64,000 nt of DNA from Thermincola carboxydiphila (GTDB lineage: Bacteria; Bacillota; Thermincolia; Thermincolales; UBA2595): contig JAENYP010000006.1 of the NCBI GenBank assembly GCA_016841725.1, positions 1-64,000 of the forward strand, read 5' to 3'. A program made the position numbers and the translations under genes. Below, piece after piece: positions 27,593 to 36,258 of this stretch (positions within the stretch are counted from its first letter, which is position 1; each line of letters opens with the position of its first letter). The notes beneath the pieces were generated by a model. It was not told the origin of the DNA. It saw nothing but the letters and a program-made list of their open reading frames with translations, and searched no databases.

Positions 27593-28555
27593 ATGACAAG
27601 GAAACCATTTGTCTTAGGTCTGGTATTGATGACATCTTTTGTATTTGTCAGTGGATGTTCCTTTAACCTGTCCAAGTTGAGTTCCATAATTCCTTCCCGG
27701 GAAAAGCCGGAAGCTGTCTCAGACAAAGTCTATCAGAACAAGTCTGAAGCCAAAGCTCCTGCTAAGTCCCGTGAAGTGCTGCAAAAAGAACTGAATAGCG
27801 AAATTAACCGTGTTGTTGACCGGATAACGGACGGCAAATGGAATGAGGCAATTGCCTCAGGTGAACTTGCATATGAAAAGATACAGAAGACTAAGCTTGA
27901 TTCAGTAAGCAGTGCAGTTTATGATGCATATGGATATGATGCTGCCAAAGAAAAATTGTATGAGGTATTATCTGCTGCTTATGATTTTAAATATCATCTT
28001 GAGGGATTAAACACTACTGAAAAAGAAAGATATGTGAGAACCGCAAAAGCCCATTTTGATATCGACCCTTCAGATCCTTTCAAGAAACTGGCGCTGGCCA
28101 AGGCACAAACTGATACAGGTGACATGAATCAGAGTCTCAGGCTTCTGGGGGAACTCTATAATTCCCAGTTTAAAGACAAGGATATCACAGAATCTTATGC
28201 CTGGGCGCTCTATCTTTCAGGCAAAAAGGATGAGGCCTACAATATTTACAGGGCGTTTTATCCCCAGTCTGAGACACTAATTCAGCTTTTTCACAGCGCT
28301 CAGGTAATAGAGGAGAAAGACAAGGCCCTGGGACTGAATCTTTATAATGGCGTCACAGGCGCGGCAAACAACCTTATGGTAAAAGACCCAAATATTAACA
28401 ATATGAGCGCCCAGACGTACATAGACCTGGTGCGGACTGAGTCCCGCAATGCGTCGGAAAGGCTTCTGGCAGGAGGTTTCAAGATTAATTCCCAATACAA
28501 CCTTCAGAAGGTGGACCCGATTGTAAAATCAATCGTGAAGCTTTCGGGGGAATAA
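27593..28555 (+). CDS. Lipoprotein with TPR-like helical repeats, c-di-GMP controlled
   Basis: A 320-residue protein with a lipoprotein signal (VLMTSFVFVSGC, lipobox Cys at residue 22). It is followed by a Ser/Pro/Lys-rich linker and a long helical body with TPR-like spacing (DPSDPFKKLALAKAQTDTGD, ESYAWALYLSGKKDEAYNIY). It should be anchored on the outer face of the cytoplasmic membrane. The c-di-GMP-I riboswitch upstream ties it to the motile/sessile switch, so a role in surface assembly, pili or matrix is plausible. No specific family was recognised. Confidence 0.8.
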   Translation: MTRKPFVLGLVLMTSFVFVSGCSFNLSKLSSIIPSREKPEAVSDKVYQNKSEAKAPAKSREVLQKELNSEINRVVDRITDGKWNEAIASGELAYEKIQKTKLDSVSSAVYDAYGYDAAKEKLYEVLSAAYDFKYHLEGLNTTEKERYVRTAKAHFDIDPSDPFKKLALAKAQTDTGDMNQSLRLLGELYNSQFKDKDITESYAWALYLSGKKDEAYNIYRAFYPQSETLIQLFHSAQVIEEKDKALGLNLYNGVTGAANNLMVKDPNINNMSAQTYIDLVRTESRNASERLLAGGFKINSQYNLQKVDPIVKSIVKLSGE

Positions 28556-28637
28556 TCCTGGCTGTATTATTTACCACATATAAAAACCCCCTGGTATATG
28601 AATACTAATTACAGAAAAATATTAGGGGGGAATTTTG

Positions 28638-29000
28638 ATGGACCATTTAGATTATGACCATGTGAGCCATAGCAGTCCCGATGGCATGCATGACGTTAGC
28701 GGTGTCAATGTTTATCCGACTCCCATCACCCTTGGAGAGCACGTTAATATTATATATGATGGTCTCCTGTCAAGGTCCGGAGCACAGGATGTTTATTTAC
28801 ATGCCGGTTTTGGGTTTCACGATCAGTGGCATGGGATAAAAGACCTGAAAATGTTCCGTACCGGGCGCGGCTGGGAACAAACTCTACAGGCCGATGATGC
28901 TACCAGATTAAATTTCTGTTTTAAGGATGGGGCCGATCACTGGGACAATAACTGGGGTCATAACTGGAGTTTTGAAATTCATGACGGGAAGCAGTATTAG
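28638..29000 (+). CDS. Stand-alone CBM25-like starch-binding protein
   Basis: A 120-residue single CBM domain paralogous to the gene at 19337. The shared core is VNIIYDGLLSRSGAQDVYLH, an AGFGFHDQW segment, GRGWEQTL, and RLNFCFKDGADHWDNNWGHN. The N-terminal 30 residues are His/Asp-rich (MDHLDYDHVSHSSPDGMHD) and unlike the paralogue. There is no signal peptide. The ATG at 28638 follows GGGGGG by 7 nt. It stands at the head of the glucan gene block and probably binds the alpha-glucan made or degraded by the neighbours. Confidence 0.82.
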   Translation: MDHLDYDHVSHSSPDGMHDVSGVNVYPTPITLGEHVNIIYDGLLSRSGAQDVYLHAGFGFHDQWHGIKDLKMFRTGRGWEQTLQADDATRLNFCFKDGADHWDNNWGHNWSFEIHDGKQY

Positions 29001-29193
29001 GGCTGTAATTTTTGGAGCTGTTTAAACGAAATGTTAGATAGGGGCAGATGTATTCCTCCGGCGGGCTACGTCTCCGCCGGCATCCACTCCCGCTTCGCGG
29101 GTCGTGGGCCGGACGGACGACAGACACCGCCTTGCGGAACATATCTGCCCCTATCATTAATTAACCTTTAGATAGCTCCAAAAAACAGCCCTA
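28998..29193. repeat. Nested inverted-repeat element, copy A
   Basis: The outer arms are AGGGCTGTAATTTTTGGAGCT (28999-29019) and AGCTCCAAAAAACAGCCCT (29174-29192). Inside them sits a second palindrome with arms GATAGGGGCAGATGT (29037-29051) and ACATATCTGCCCCTATC (29139-29155). The inner unit recurs at 33319 and 43444. It resembles a MITE or a large intergenic hairpin and encodes no protein. Confidence 0.75.
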
Positions 29194-29270
29194 GCATACT
29201 GCCAGATATAGAGAGACGGGTATTTCGCCGAAGCCTGTTTCTGAGGTGGGTAGGTGATGAAAACATAAGC

Positions 29271-29317
29271 GGCAGGTAATCTCCCAAGTTACTCGGGAAA
29301 TTACCTGCCTTAATTTT
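29271..29317 (+). terminator. Terminator-like hairpin upstream of the GT4 gene
   Basis: GGCAGGTAAT/ATTACCTGCC, with TCCC/GGGA stacked inside and TTAATTTT after it, lies about 190 nt before the GT4 start. It may be an attenuator rather than a gene end. Confidence 0.65.
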
Positions 29318-29335
29318 ACTGCAGGAAAGTATATC

Positions 29336-29440
29336 TTTTCCACATGCGTGGAAAAGGTTAAATTACCCAGACCCGGTAATTTGGTGGCGTATTGTACAAG
29401 ATTTTCTGCGGCAGTGCGAAAAATCTGTACTATACGTTAC
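29336..29440 (+). promoter_or_regulatory. Series of leader hairpins before the GT4 gene
   Basis: Three further perfect or near-perfect hairpins follow the terminator: CTTTTCCAC/GTGGAAAAG (29336-29357), AAATTACC/GGTAATTT (about 29360-29382), and AGATTTT/AAAATCT (about 29399-29431). Together with 29271-29317 they form a structured leader of unknown type. Confidence 0.5.
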
Positions 29441-29507
29441 CATAGAGAATAAAGGATTGAATCAATAGTTAAAATAAGCTGGAGAGGAAATAAGGAGGAG
29501 TTCAAAG

Positions 29508-30773
29508 ATGAAGGTAGTGATGTTATCCTGGGAATACCCTCCCAAAAACGTTGGGGGATTGGCCCAGCATGTGTATCACCTGTCCAAAGCCCTTGCCAGG
29601 CATGGGGCGGAGGTTCATGTAATTACCATCGGCACAGATGATGCTGTGCCATATGAGGAAAATGAAGGTGTGCGTGTGCACCGGATTTATCCTTACAGCA
29701 TATCAGCTCCAGACTTCAGGACATGGATCCTGCACCTTAATTTTTCTATGCTTGAATATGCGGTAACTCTGCTTAATGCCATCAAGGGTGTTGATATCAT
29801 TCATGCCCATGACTGGCTGGCTGCATTTGCGGGGCGGGCGTTAAAGCACTCCTTCCGCGTGCCTCTGGTGGCTACAATTCATGCAACGGAATTTGGGCGC
29901 AACAACGGACTGCACAATGAGAACCAGAGGTATATCAGTGATGTTGAGTGGTATCTGACTTTTGAAGCATGGAAAGTAGTAGTCTGCAGTACTTATATGC
30001 AAAGAGAATTGAAGGGTTTTTTCCAGCTTCCAGAAGACAAGCTGAGGATTATACCAAACGGTGTAACTATTGAGGATTTCGAGCCAGATGCAGTTTATCG
30101 CAATAAGGGTGCAGAAAAATACATTTTCTTTATCGGCAGGCTGGTTCGTGAAAAAGGGGTACAGGTCTTAATAGATGCGGCACCCAAGATACTGTCATAC
30201 TTTCCTGAGGCCAGATTTGTTGTGGCCGGTACGGGCCCTTATGAAGAGCACCTGCGCAGTATGGTACGGGATAAGCGGCTGGGACATCGCTTTTATTTTG
30301 CCGGTTACGTGGATGATGTTACCAGAAACCGCTGGTTTGCTCAGAGCAGTGTCGCCGTATTCCCCAGCCTTTATGAGCCTTTCGGCATAGTTGCCCTGGA
30401 AGGGATGGCAGCTACGACACCGGTGGTAGTCTCGGACACCGGAGGGCTGAGTGAAATAATTGAACATGGCCGGGATGGAATGAAGTGTTATGTGGGTTCT
30501 GCCAATTCACTGGCAGACAACATTATGTCAGTACTTGGGGATGCGGCTCTGGCAAACCGCCTGCGCAAAAACGGTTACGAAAAAGCAAGAAATAAATATA
30601 GCTGGTTCTCGGTTGCCGGACAGACCCTGGAAGTATATGAAGAAGTTATCACTCAGTCAAAAAGGGCGGACTGGCATACTGATACCTGGAGGGCATCAGA
30701 CCCCCTCTCGGCTCTTTATGAAAAAGTGAAGAACCTTGGCAGGGCAAATGTTTCCGGGCAGAGGGCCCATTGA
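29508..30773 (+). CDS. GT4-family glycosyltransferase (glycogen/glucan synthase-like)
   Basis: A 421-residue GT-B retaining glycosyltransferase. The N-terminus [25 protein letters not shown] has the GGLA sugar-nucleotide loop of the glycogen-synthase-like GT4 group. [10 protein letters not shown] and [10 protein letters not shown] are family landmarks. The C-terminal domain has [19 protein letters not shown] and the E-x7-E catalytic segment [20 protein letters not shown] precedes the ATG. Products of this group include alpha-1,4-glucan and maltose-1-phosphate. The adjacent nucleotidyltransferase, GH57 and CBM genes argue for alpha-glucan synthesis. Confidence 0.9.
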   Translation: MKVVMLSWEYPPKNVGGLAQHVYHLSKALARHGAEVHVITIGTDDAVPYEENEGVRVHRIYPYSISAPDFRTWILHLNFSMLEYAVTLLNAIKGVDIIHAHDWLAAFAGRALKHSFRVPLVATIHATEFGRNNGLHNENQRYISDVEWYLTFEAWKVVVCSTYMQRELKGFFQLPEDKLRIIPNGVTIEDFEPDAVYRNKGAEKYIFFIGRLVREKGVQVLIDAAPKILSYFPEARFVVAGTGPYEEHLRSMVRDKRLGHRFYFAGYVDDVTRNRWFAQSSVAVFPSLYEPFGIVALEGMAATTPVVVSDTGGLSEIIEHGRDGMKCYVGSANSLADNIMSVLGDAALANRLRKNGYEKARNKYSWFSVAGQTLEVYEEVITQSKRADWHTDTWRASDPLSALYEKVKNLGRANVSGQRAH

Positions 30774-30787
30774 AAGGAGAAGATACC

Positions 30788-33307
30788 TTGGTGCAGTCAA
30801 TCATTATGGCCGGTGGAGAAGGTTCACGCCTAAGGCCGCTGACCTGTAACCGGCCCAAGCCGATGGTGCCGATGCTTAACAGGCCGGTAATGGAATATGC
30901 GGTGGAACTTCTGAAACGGCATGGGATTAAGGAAATCGGTGTCACTCTTCAATATATGCCGCAGGAAATACAGAACTATTTTGGTGACGGTTCCGGTTTT
31001 GGAGTCAACATGGCATACTTTATCGAGAATACCCCTTTGGGTACCGCAGGCAGCGTTAAGAATGCCCAGGGATTTCTGAGAGATACCTTTGTTGTTGTCA
31101 GTGGAGATGCCCTGACTGATTTTGACCTGACAGAGGCGATCCGATTCCACCGTGAAAAGGGGGCTATGGCTACCCTTGTGCTTACACCTGTGGAAATACC
31201 CCTTGAATATGGTGTTGTGATCACGGAAGATTCGGGAGCAATCAGGCAGTTTCTGGAGAAACCGGGTTGGGGAGAAGTTTTCAGTGATACTGTGAATACC
31301 GGAATATATATTTTAGAGCCGGAAGTTTTGCAATACATTCCGGAAAACACGAAATTTGACTTCAGTAAAGACCTTTTCCCCTTTCTGCTGAGGGAGAATA
31401 TGCCTCTCTATGGAGTAAGCCTGAGGGGGTATTGGTGTGATATCGGAAACTTAAAACAGTATCAGGAAGCCCATTTTGCAGCCATGGAAGGAAGAGTTGG
31501 CATCGAGGTCAGGGCGGCTTCCGCGGGTAATGGGATATATACCGGTGAAAACTGCCGCATCGACCCTGCTGCTATGATAAAGGCCCCGGTTTTCATTGGC
31601 GATAACTGCCATATTGGCCAGGGAGCCCAAGTCGGCCCCTATGTGGTGGTTGGCAGCGGCTGCAGGGTGGACAGCCATGCTTCAATAAAGCGGGCGGTCA
31701 TCTGGAACGGCTCACATGTTGGCAAACAGGCGGAAATAAGGGGTGCTGTAATTTGTGACAGGGTCATAGTAAAGGATGGGGCAGCGGTATTTGAGGGTGC
31801 AGTTATCGGTGAAGAGAGTATCATCGAAGAAAATGCTAGGGTTAAACCCAATACCAATATCTGGCCTCACAAGTTCGTGGAAAAGGGTGTGGTAGTCGAT
31901 ACCCATCTTGTGTGGGGAACAAAGGCCTGCCGTAATCTCTTCGGAAGTGACGGTGTGTCAGGAAAAGTGAATATTAACCTCACAGCAGAGTGTGCCGCCA
32001 AACTCGGGGCTGTTTACGGGACTGTGACCGGTTCCGGGGCCACAGTACTGGTAAGCAGTGATTACCACCGGAGCACCAAAATGATTAAGAATGCCATCAC
32101 TGCGGGTCTGATGTCTGTCGGGGTAATGGTGACAGATGGCGGAACCCTGGTAACTCCGGTACACCGGCATGCTGTTCGGGCCGTTGCGGCCAAAGGAGGA
32201 ATTCACGTAAAATCCTCGGCTGCTGACCCGGAGACCATAAATATTAATTTCTTTACCGGAAACGGGGCCATGATTTCCAGAGATATGGAACGGAAAATTG
32301 AGAACCAGTTTGAGAGAGACGATTTCCAGCGCAAAACTAAATACCAGGTAGGTATTGCATCATATATGCCCGGACTCACCGAATCATATGTCCGCAGCCT
32401 GTTGGATATGGTCCGCAGGGATGATATCAGGAAAAAGCAGTACCGAATAGCAGCTATCCTTCCCGGAGACAGCCTTCAATCTATTGCTCCCTATGTTTTT
32501 GGTGAACTGGGCTGTAAATTGGTCAATTTTGGACCGGGGACAGGCCACGCCATGGAGAATGGCGCTGAAACCGCTGATGGCAGCTCTGATGGGTATGCCG
32601 GCTTTGAACAAATGATAACTGTTGCAGAGAGAATTGCGCCTGAACTGGCAGGGACAGGTGCAGATATGGGGGTTGTATTTGACAGTAACGCCGAACATGT
32701 CATTCTGTTAGATGGGACCGGGCAGATTCTGGATGAACCGCTGTTTACAGCCCTGATGTCAGCAGTAATCCTGGATTCATCCCGGGAACCGGTGGTAGCA
32801 GTTCCGGTAACGGGGAGCCGGGTGGTTGAAACTCTGGCAGAGACCAGAAATGGTAAAGTTATCAGGACGAAAACCTCACCTGTGGTATTTATGCATGAAA
32901 CCATGAAGCCTGATCTTGTTGCAGCCCAGGGAGATTTTAACCAGTCTGTAGTAACTTTTGACGCTATATCAACAGTTGTCCGGATTATGGATTACATGGC
33001 CGCCAGTGACACTAATCTTGCGGAAATGACTGCGGCTCTGCCTGAGATAAATATGATAAGGAAGGAGACGGACTGCGCGTGGACTGCCAAAGGCAGGGTA
33101 ATGAGAAAACTGATTGAGGAAAGCAGCGGTCAGGAAGTGGAACTGCTGGATGGGGTAAAGGTCTATCATGATAACGGGTGGGCCCTGGTACTTCCCGATG
33201 CGGAAGAACCCCGGTATCACGTTTATTCAGAGGGTTACTCTTACGAATTTGCGGAAAGCCTGGCTGACTTCTATATTGATAGGATTAATCAGTTGAAAAA
33301 TAGTTAA
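30788..33307 (+). CDS. Sugar-1-phosphate nucleotidyltransferase fused to a degenerate phosphohexomutase
   Basis: An approximately 839-residue fusion. Residues 1-235 form a nucleotidyltransferase with the [21 protein letters not shown] signature split around the pyrophosphate loop, [13 protein letters not shown], and [18 protein letters not shown]. Residues 245-370 are a left-handed beta-helix of hexapeptide repeats. The rest resembles phosphomanno/glucomutase, but the catalytic TASHNP serine loop is replaced ([13 protein letters not shown]) and the metal loop DGDGDR reads [13 protein letters not shown], so mutase activity is unlikely. TTG 30788 follows AGGAG by 8 nt. It follows the GT4 gene by 15 nt, so the two form an operon. 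It may supply NDP-glucose or GDP-mannose. Confidence 0.9.
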   Translation: MVQSIIMAGGEGSRLRPLTCNRPKPMVPMLNRPVMEYAVELLKRHGIKEIGVTLQYMPQEIQNYFGDGSGFGVNMAYFIENTPLGTAGSVKNAQGFLRDTFVVVSGDALTDFDLTEAIRFHREKGAMATLVLTPVEIPLEYGVVITEDSGAIRQFLEKPGWGEVFSDTVNTGIYILEPEVLQYIPENTKFDFSKDLFPFLLRENMPLYGVSLRGYWCDIGNLKQYQEAHFAAMEGRVGIEVRAASAGNGIYTGENCRIDPAAMIKAPVFIGDNCHIGQGAQVGPYVVVGSGCRVDSHASIKRAVIWNGSHVGKQAEIRGAVICDRVIVKDGAAVFEGAVIGEESIIEENARVKPNTNIWPHKFVEKGVVVDTHLVWGTKACRNLFGSDGVSGKVNINLTAECAAKLGAVYGTVTGSGATVLVSSDYHRSTKMIKNAITAGLMSVGVMVTDGGTLVTPVHRHAVRAVAAKGGIHVKSSAADPETININFFTGNGAMISRDMERKIENQFERDDFQRKTKYQVGIASYMPGLTESYVRSLLDMVRRDDIRKKQYRIAAILPGDSLQSIAPYVFGELGCKLVNFGPGTGHAMENGAETADGSSDGYAGFEQMITVAERIAPELAGTGADMGVVFDSNAEHVILLDGTGQILDEPLFTALMSAVILDSSREPVVAVPVTGSRVVETLAETRNGKVIRTKTSPVVFMHETMKPDLVAAQGDFNQSVVTFDAISTVVRIMDYMAASDTNLAEMTAALPEINMIRKETDCAWTAKGRVMRKLIEESSGQEVELLDGVKVYHDNGWALVLPDAEEPRYHVYSEGYSYEFAESLADFYIDRINQLKNS

Positions 33308-33318
33308 AATGTAACATG

Positions 33319-33384
33319 GAAATGGGCAGATGAGTTCTTCCGGCGGGCAACGTCTCCGCCTTCCAGAACACATCTACCCATTTC
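33319..33384. repeat. Intergenic inverted repeat, copy B
   Basis: GAAATGGGCAGATG and CATCTACCCATTTC enclose a TTCCGGCGGGCAACGTCTCCGCC core similar to copy A. It lies between converging genes and may act as a bidirectional terminator as well. Confidence 0.7.
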
Positions 33385-33404
33385 TTAATAAAATTTTTAA
33401 GTCT

Positions 33405-36068
33405 CTATTTTTTCTCTAATTCATATGCGGTATTATTCAGGATGTACAGTTCTACTGTATCATTTTGTGAGAAGTTATCCAGGCTCAGGGAAGCGCTGCC
33501 TGAATGGATATACGCGTCCTGACTCAGGTTGTAGGTGGACCAGGTAACGGTATCTTCCGTTATATAAATCTTGGTGCTGGCATCATTGCGGGACTGGAAT
33601 TTGCCGCTGCATTTCTCCAGCACGGTAAACGTTTTACCACCATCAATGTTTTCCTTAACCTCAACCCGGTCCCCTGAAGTGAGAACGGTTACCAGGCTGA
33701 ATTCCTCGTCGTCTTTGACAATTTCACTGTCACTGTCAAAAACAAAGGTTTGTGTTGTCCCTGTAAAGGTACTCATTGTAATGGATTTCGTATATGTATT
33801 GATCGAGGTTATTTTTCCTAAGGTGACTGGGACCGATTCCACCTTAACCAGCCTGCTGCCCATAAATAAGGCCCTTACCATATCCCCTTCGCTAAAGTCT
33901 TCGGCATCAGGGGAGCTTATTCCCGGGATAGAAAGGTCGACCTGGCTTTCCAGATAGAGATATGAGGAATCACCGTCATCATCTTCTACCTTGAGTTTGT
34001 CAGGGTCCTCATAAACCCTGACTACCCGGTAATTCAGGGTAGTTTTCGCATTTATATCTGCGACCACCTTGCTTTCACTGCTTTCAAACCTTAATTCCAC
34101 ATAATCGCCTTTATCCAGATCATCGAGGTCAGGACTGCTGACACCTTTGATGTTAACATCAATGTCATCTGACAGCACATAGGTTTTGCTTCCGGAATTA
34201 GTGGTATTAACGGTAATCAGGTCACGGTCGGTATCAATAGTGACAACAGTTCCTTCAACGGTATTTTTGGTTTCCAGGTAGATTATTTCATCATTGAGAA
34301 GCTGAACTTCTACTTTGAGGTTTCGCTCTACATCAGATATGTCTGAGGTGGAACGGTTATCAATAAAAAACTCGGCTCTGGAATAGACTTCGTAGATTTC
34401 CACATCCCCGTCTTCGGTCTCCAGAGTAATTATTCTGTTGGCGGTGTCAACTGCCAGCACAGTGCCTTTGATAGTATCCTTGACATTTCTGTTTTGGACG
34501 GTTATTTTGGTGACTGTTGCGTTCTGGACAGTCAGGATTACCTGGTCATTTACCAGGACATTGGAAAGCAGGGGATAGTCAAGTCCGGAAATAATTACTT
34601 CTACATCCTCTGCCACTTCAAATGCCTGCAGGCTATCATCTTCAGCGGAGATTGTAATAATGAGCTTCTCTTCAGAAAGCAGCAGCACTTTTCCGGACAC
34701 GGTCATGTCCTGTTTAGCTCTCAGCAGTTCGATTTCAGTGATAACATTGCCGTTAAAGGTGATTTTCACTTCATCTCCCGGTTCCAGGTCGGTTACTGCC
34801 GGGAACCTTATCTGGGGTATTGTGACTGTAGTTTGGTCCGAGTACTGGTATGTATCCAGGATGCCCTGTGAATTCTTAATTATAATCAGCCCTGCATCTG
34901 CATTAATCGAGAAAACAATGCCGGTATTGGCGGCGTTCTGCCCAGAGTTAAGCAGTAAGACAGATATTACAGCACCGGAAGAATTGCAGTTTAAGGTAAC
35001 ACTGTCACCTGTCTTGATATCTTCAAGTCTGCTTAAAGATCCTGTTTGAGCAGAAAAGGTGGCATAGTCTGTAAGTGTTTTGGTATGTAGTTTCAAGGCA
35101 GCATCCTGAATCACGATTACATTTTCAGCGGGAAGGACCTGGAGTACAGATCCGGTTAATGTGTCAACAACAGCATCTGCAGCCAGTATTTCCACCAGCC
35201 TGACAGTCTCACCGTCAACAATGACTTTTACCGGGTCGTTTTCCGAAATACCGTCCCAGTCGGTACAACTGCCGTCTTCTTTAAAGACCCAGGTATCTGA
35301 GCTGATATTAAAGTTTTCTATAGCGCCGTTTATCGAAAGAGACAGAGTCAGTCCTGACTGTCCGGCCACTCTTGCAGATAAAAATGTTTCACTGAGGTCA
35401 AGGTACTGCTCGCTTTCTCCCAGCAATTTGACCATTTCGGCCCTGGTGACATAACGATAAGGCTTAAAGGTATTGTCCGGATACCCGTTAACCAGTTTAT
35501 ATTTGATGGCTGCATTTATGTAACCCCGGGCCCATTCAGGAATTGCTGCGGCATCACTGACAGCCGGCATTTCCCCTGATAACTGGGAAGCCTCACTGTC
35601 TTTGCCAATAGACCTGACCATTAATTGTGTTACCCAGGATCTGGTGGCTCCTGCGGCTGAATTAAAATTGTTTTCCGAGGGAATGATAAGCCCTTCCTGT
35701 ACTGCAAAAAGCATTTCAGCTTTATAGTAGTCACTGACCCATTGAGGGACCTCTACCGGCAGTTCCTGTCCGGTATCTATGGTAGAGAGCTGGTCAGTGA
35801 TTCCCATGTTGCGGATTGTCATCAGGATGGCTTCTACCTGGGTGATTGCATTGTTAGGCTGAAAGGTGCCATCTGTATAACCGGTTACAACCCCCCGGAC
35901 ATTCATTTTTATTATATTTTTCAATCCCCAGTGGGTGGTATCAACATCTTTAAAGGGAGTGGCTCGCGATGCTGTATTGGCGAAGGCTGGGACAACAGAT
36001 ACAAGCAGGAACAGCAGGCAGAGTGTGATTGCAAAGAGGCGGTTTTTTTTGCAGGGCAGTCTGGACAT
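33405..36068 (-). CDS. S-layer-homology surface protein with tandem beta domains
   Basis: An 887-residue secreted protein. The signal peptide is residues 1-30 (LFAITLCLLFLLVSVVPAFA). Three SLH domains follow at about 36-85, 108-165 and 172-220 (the first with HWGLKNIIKMNVRGVVTGYTDG, interrupted here), which bind pyruvylated cell-wall polymer. The remainder consists of about eight or nine divergent repeats of 70-77 residues with a recurring core: GTVLxVDxxxRIITLxTxxG, a Tyr/Val strand, then DLxxGDxVxLxF. AAAGGAGAG precedes the ATG. It lies antiparallel to the GT4 operon. It may be a wall-anchored scaffold; carbohydrate binding is not shown. Confidence 0.9.
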   Translation of the reverse strand: MSRLPCKKNRLFAITLCLLFLLVSVVPAFANTASRATPFKDVDTTHWGLKNIIKMNVRGVVTGYTDGTFQPNNAITQVEAILMTIRNMGITDQLSTIDTGQELPVEVPQWVSDYYKAEMLFAVQEGLIIPSENNFNSAAGATRSWVTQLMVRSIGKDSEASQLSGEMPAVSDAAAIPEWARGYINAAIKYKLVNGYPDNTFKPYRYVTRAEMVKLLGESEQYLDLSETFLSARVAGQSGLTLSLSINGAIENFNISSDTWVFKEDGSCTDWDGISENDPVKVIVDGETVRLVEILAADAVVDTLTGSVLQVLPAENVIVIQDAALKLHTKTLTDYATFSAQTGSLSRLEDIKTGDSVTLNCNSSGAVISVLLLNSGQNAANTGIVFSINADAGLIIIKNSQGILDTYQYSDQTTVTIPQIRFPAVTDLEPGDEVKITFNGNVITEIELLRAKQDMTVSGKVLLLSEEKLIITISAEDDSLQAFEVAEDVEVIISGLDYPLLSNVLVNDQVILTVQNATVTKITVQNRNVKDTIKGTVLAVDTANRIITLETEDGDVEIYEVYSRAEFFIDNRSTSDISDVERNLKVEVQLLNDEIIYLETKNTVEGTVVTIDTDRDLITVNTTNSGSKTYVLSDDIDVNIKGVSSPDLDDLDKGDYVELRFESSESKVVADINAKTTLNYRVVRVYEDPDKLKVEDDDGDSSYLYLESQVDLSIPGISSPDAEDFSEGDMVRALFMGSRLVKVESVPVTLGKITSINTYTKSITMSTFTGTTQTFVFDSDSEIVKDDEEFSLVTVLTSGDRVEVKENIDGGKTFTVLEKCSGKFQSRNDASTKIYITEDTVTWSTYNLSQDAYIHSGSASLSLDNFSQNDTVELYILNNTAYELEKK

Positions 36069-36258
36069 ATATCCATCTCTCCTTTTTAGTAGTATGTCGG
36101 CTTGGAAGTATTCCTCATTGGAAACTTATTCCGTGGCAGACATTACTAAATTTCGACGGAGTATGCCTGAAATCCTTTTTTAAACTTATAAGTCTCTTGG
36201 AATTTCGCGATTCTGCAGACAAAGAAAGATGAGGGAGAACTCCTCATCTTTTACTGAT

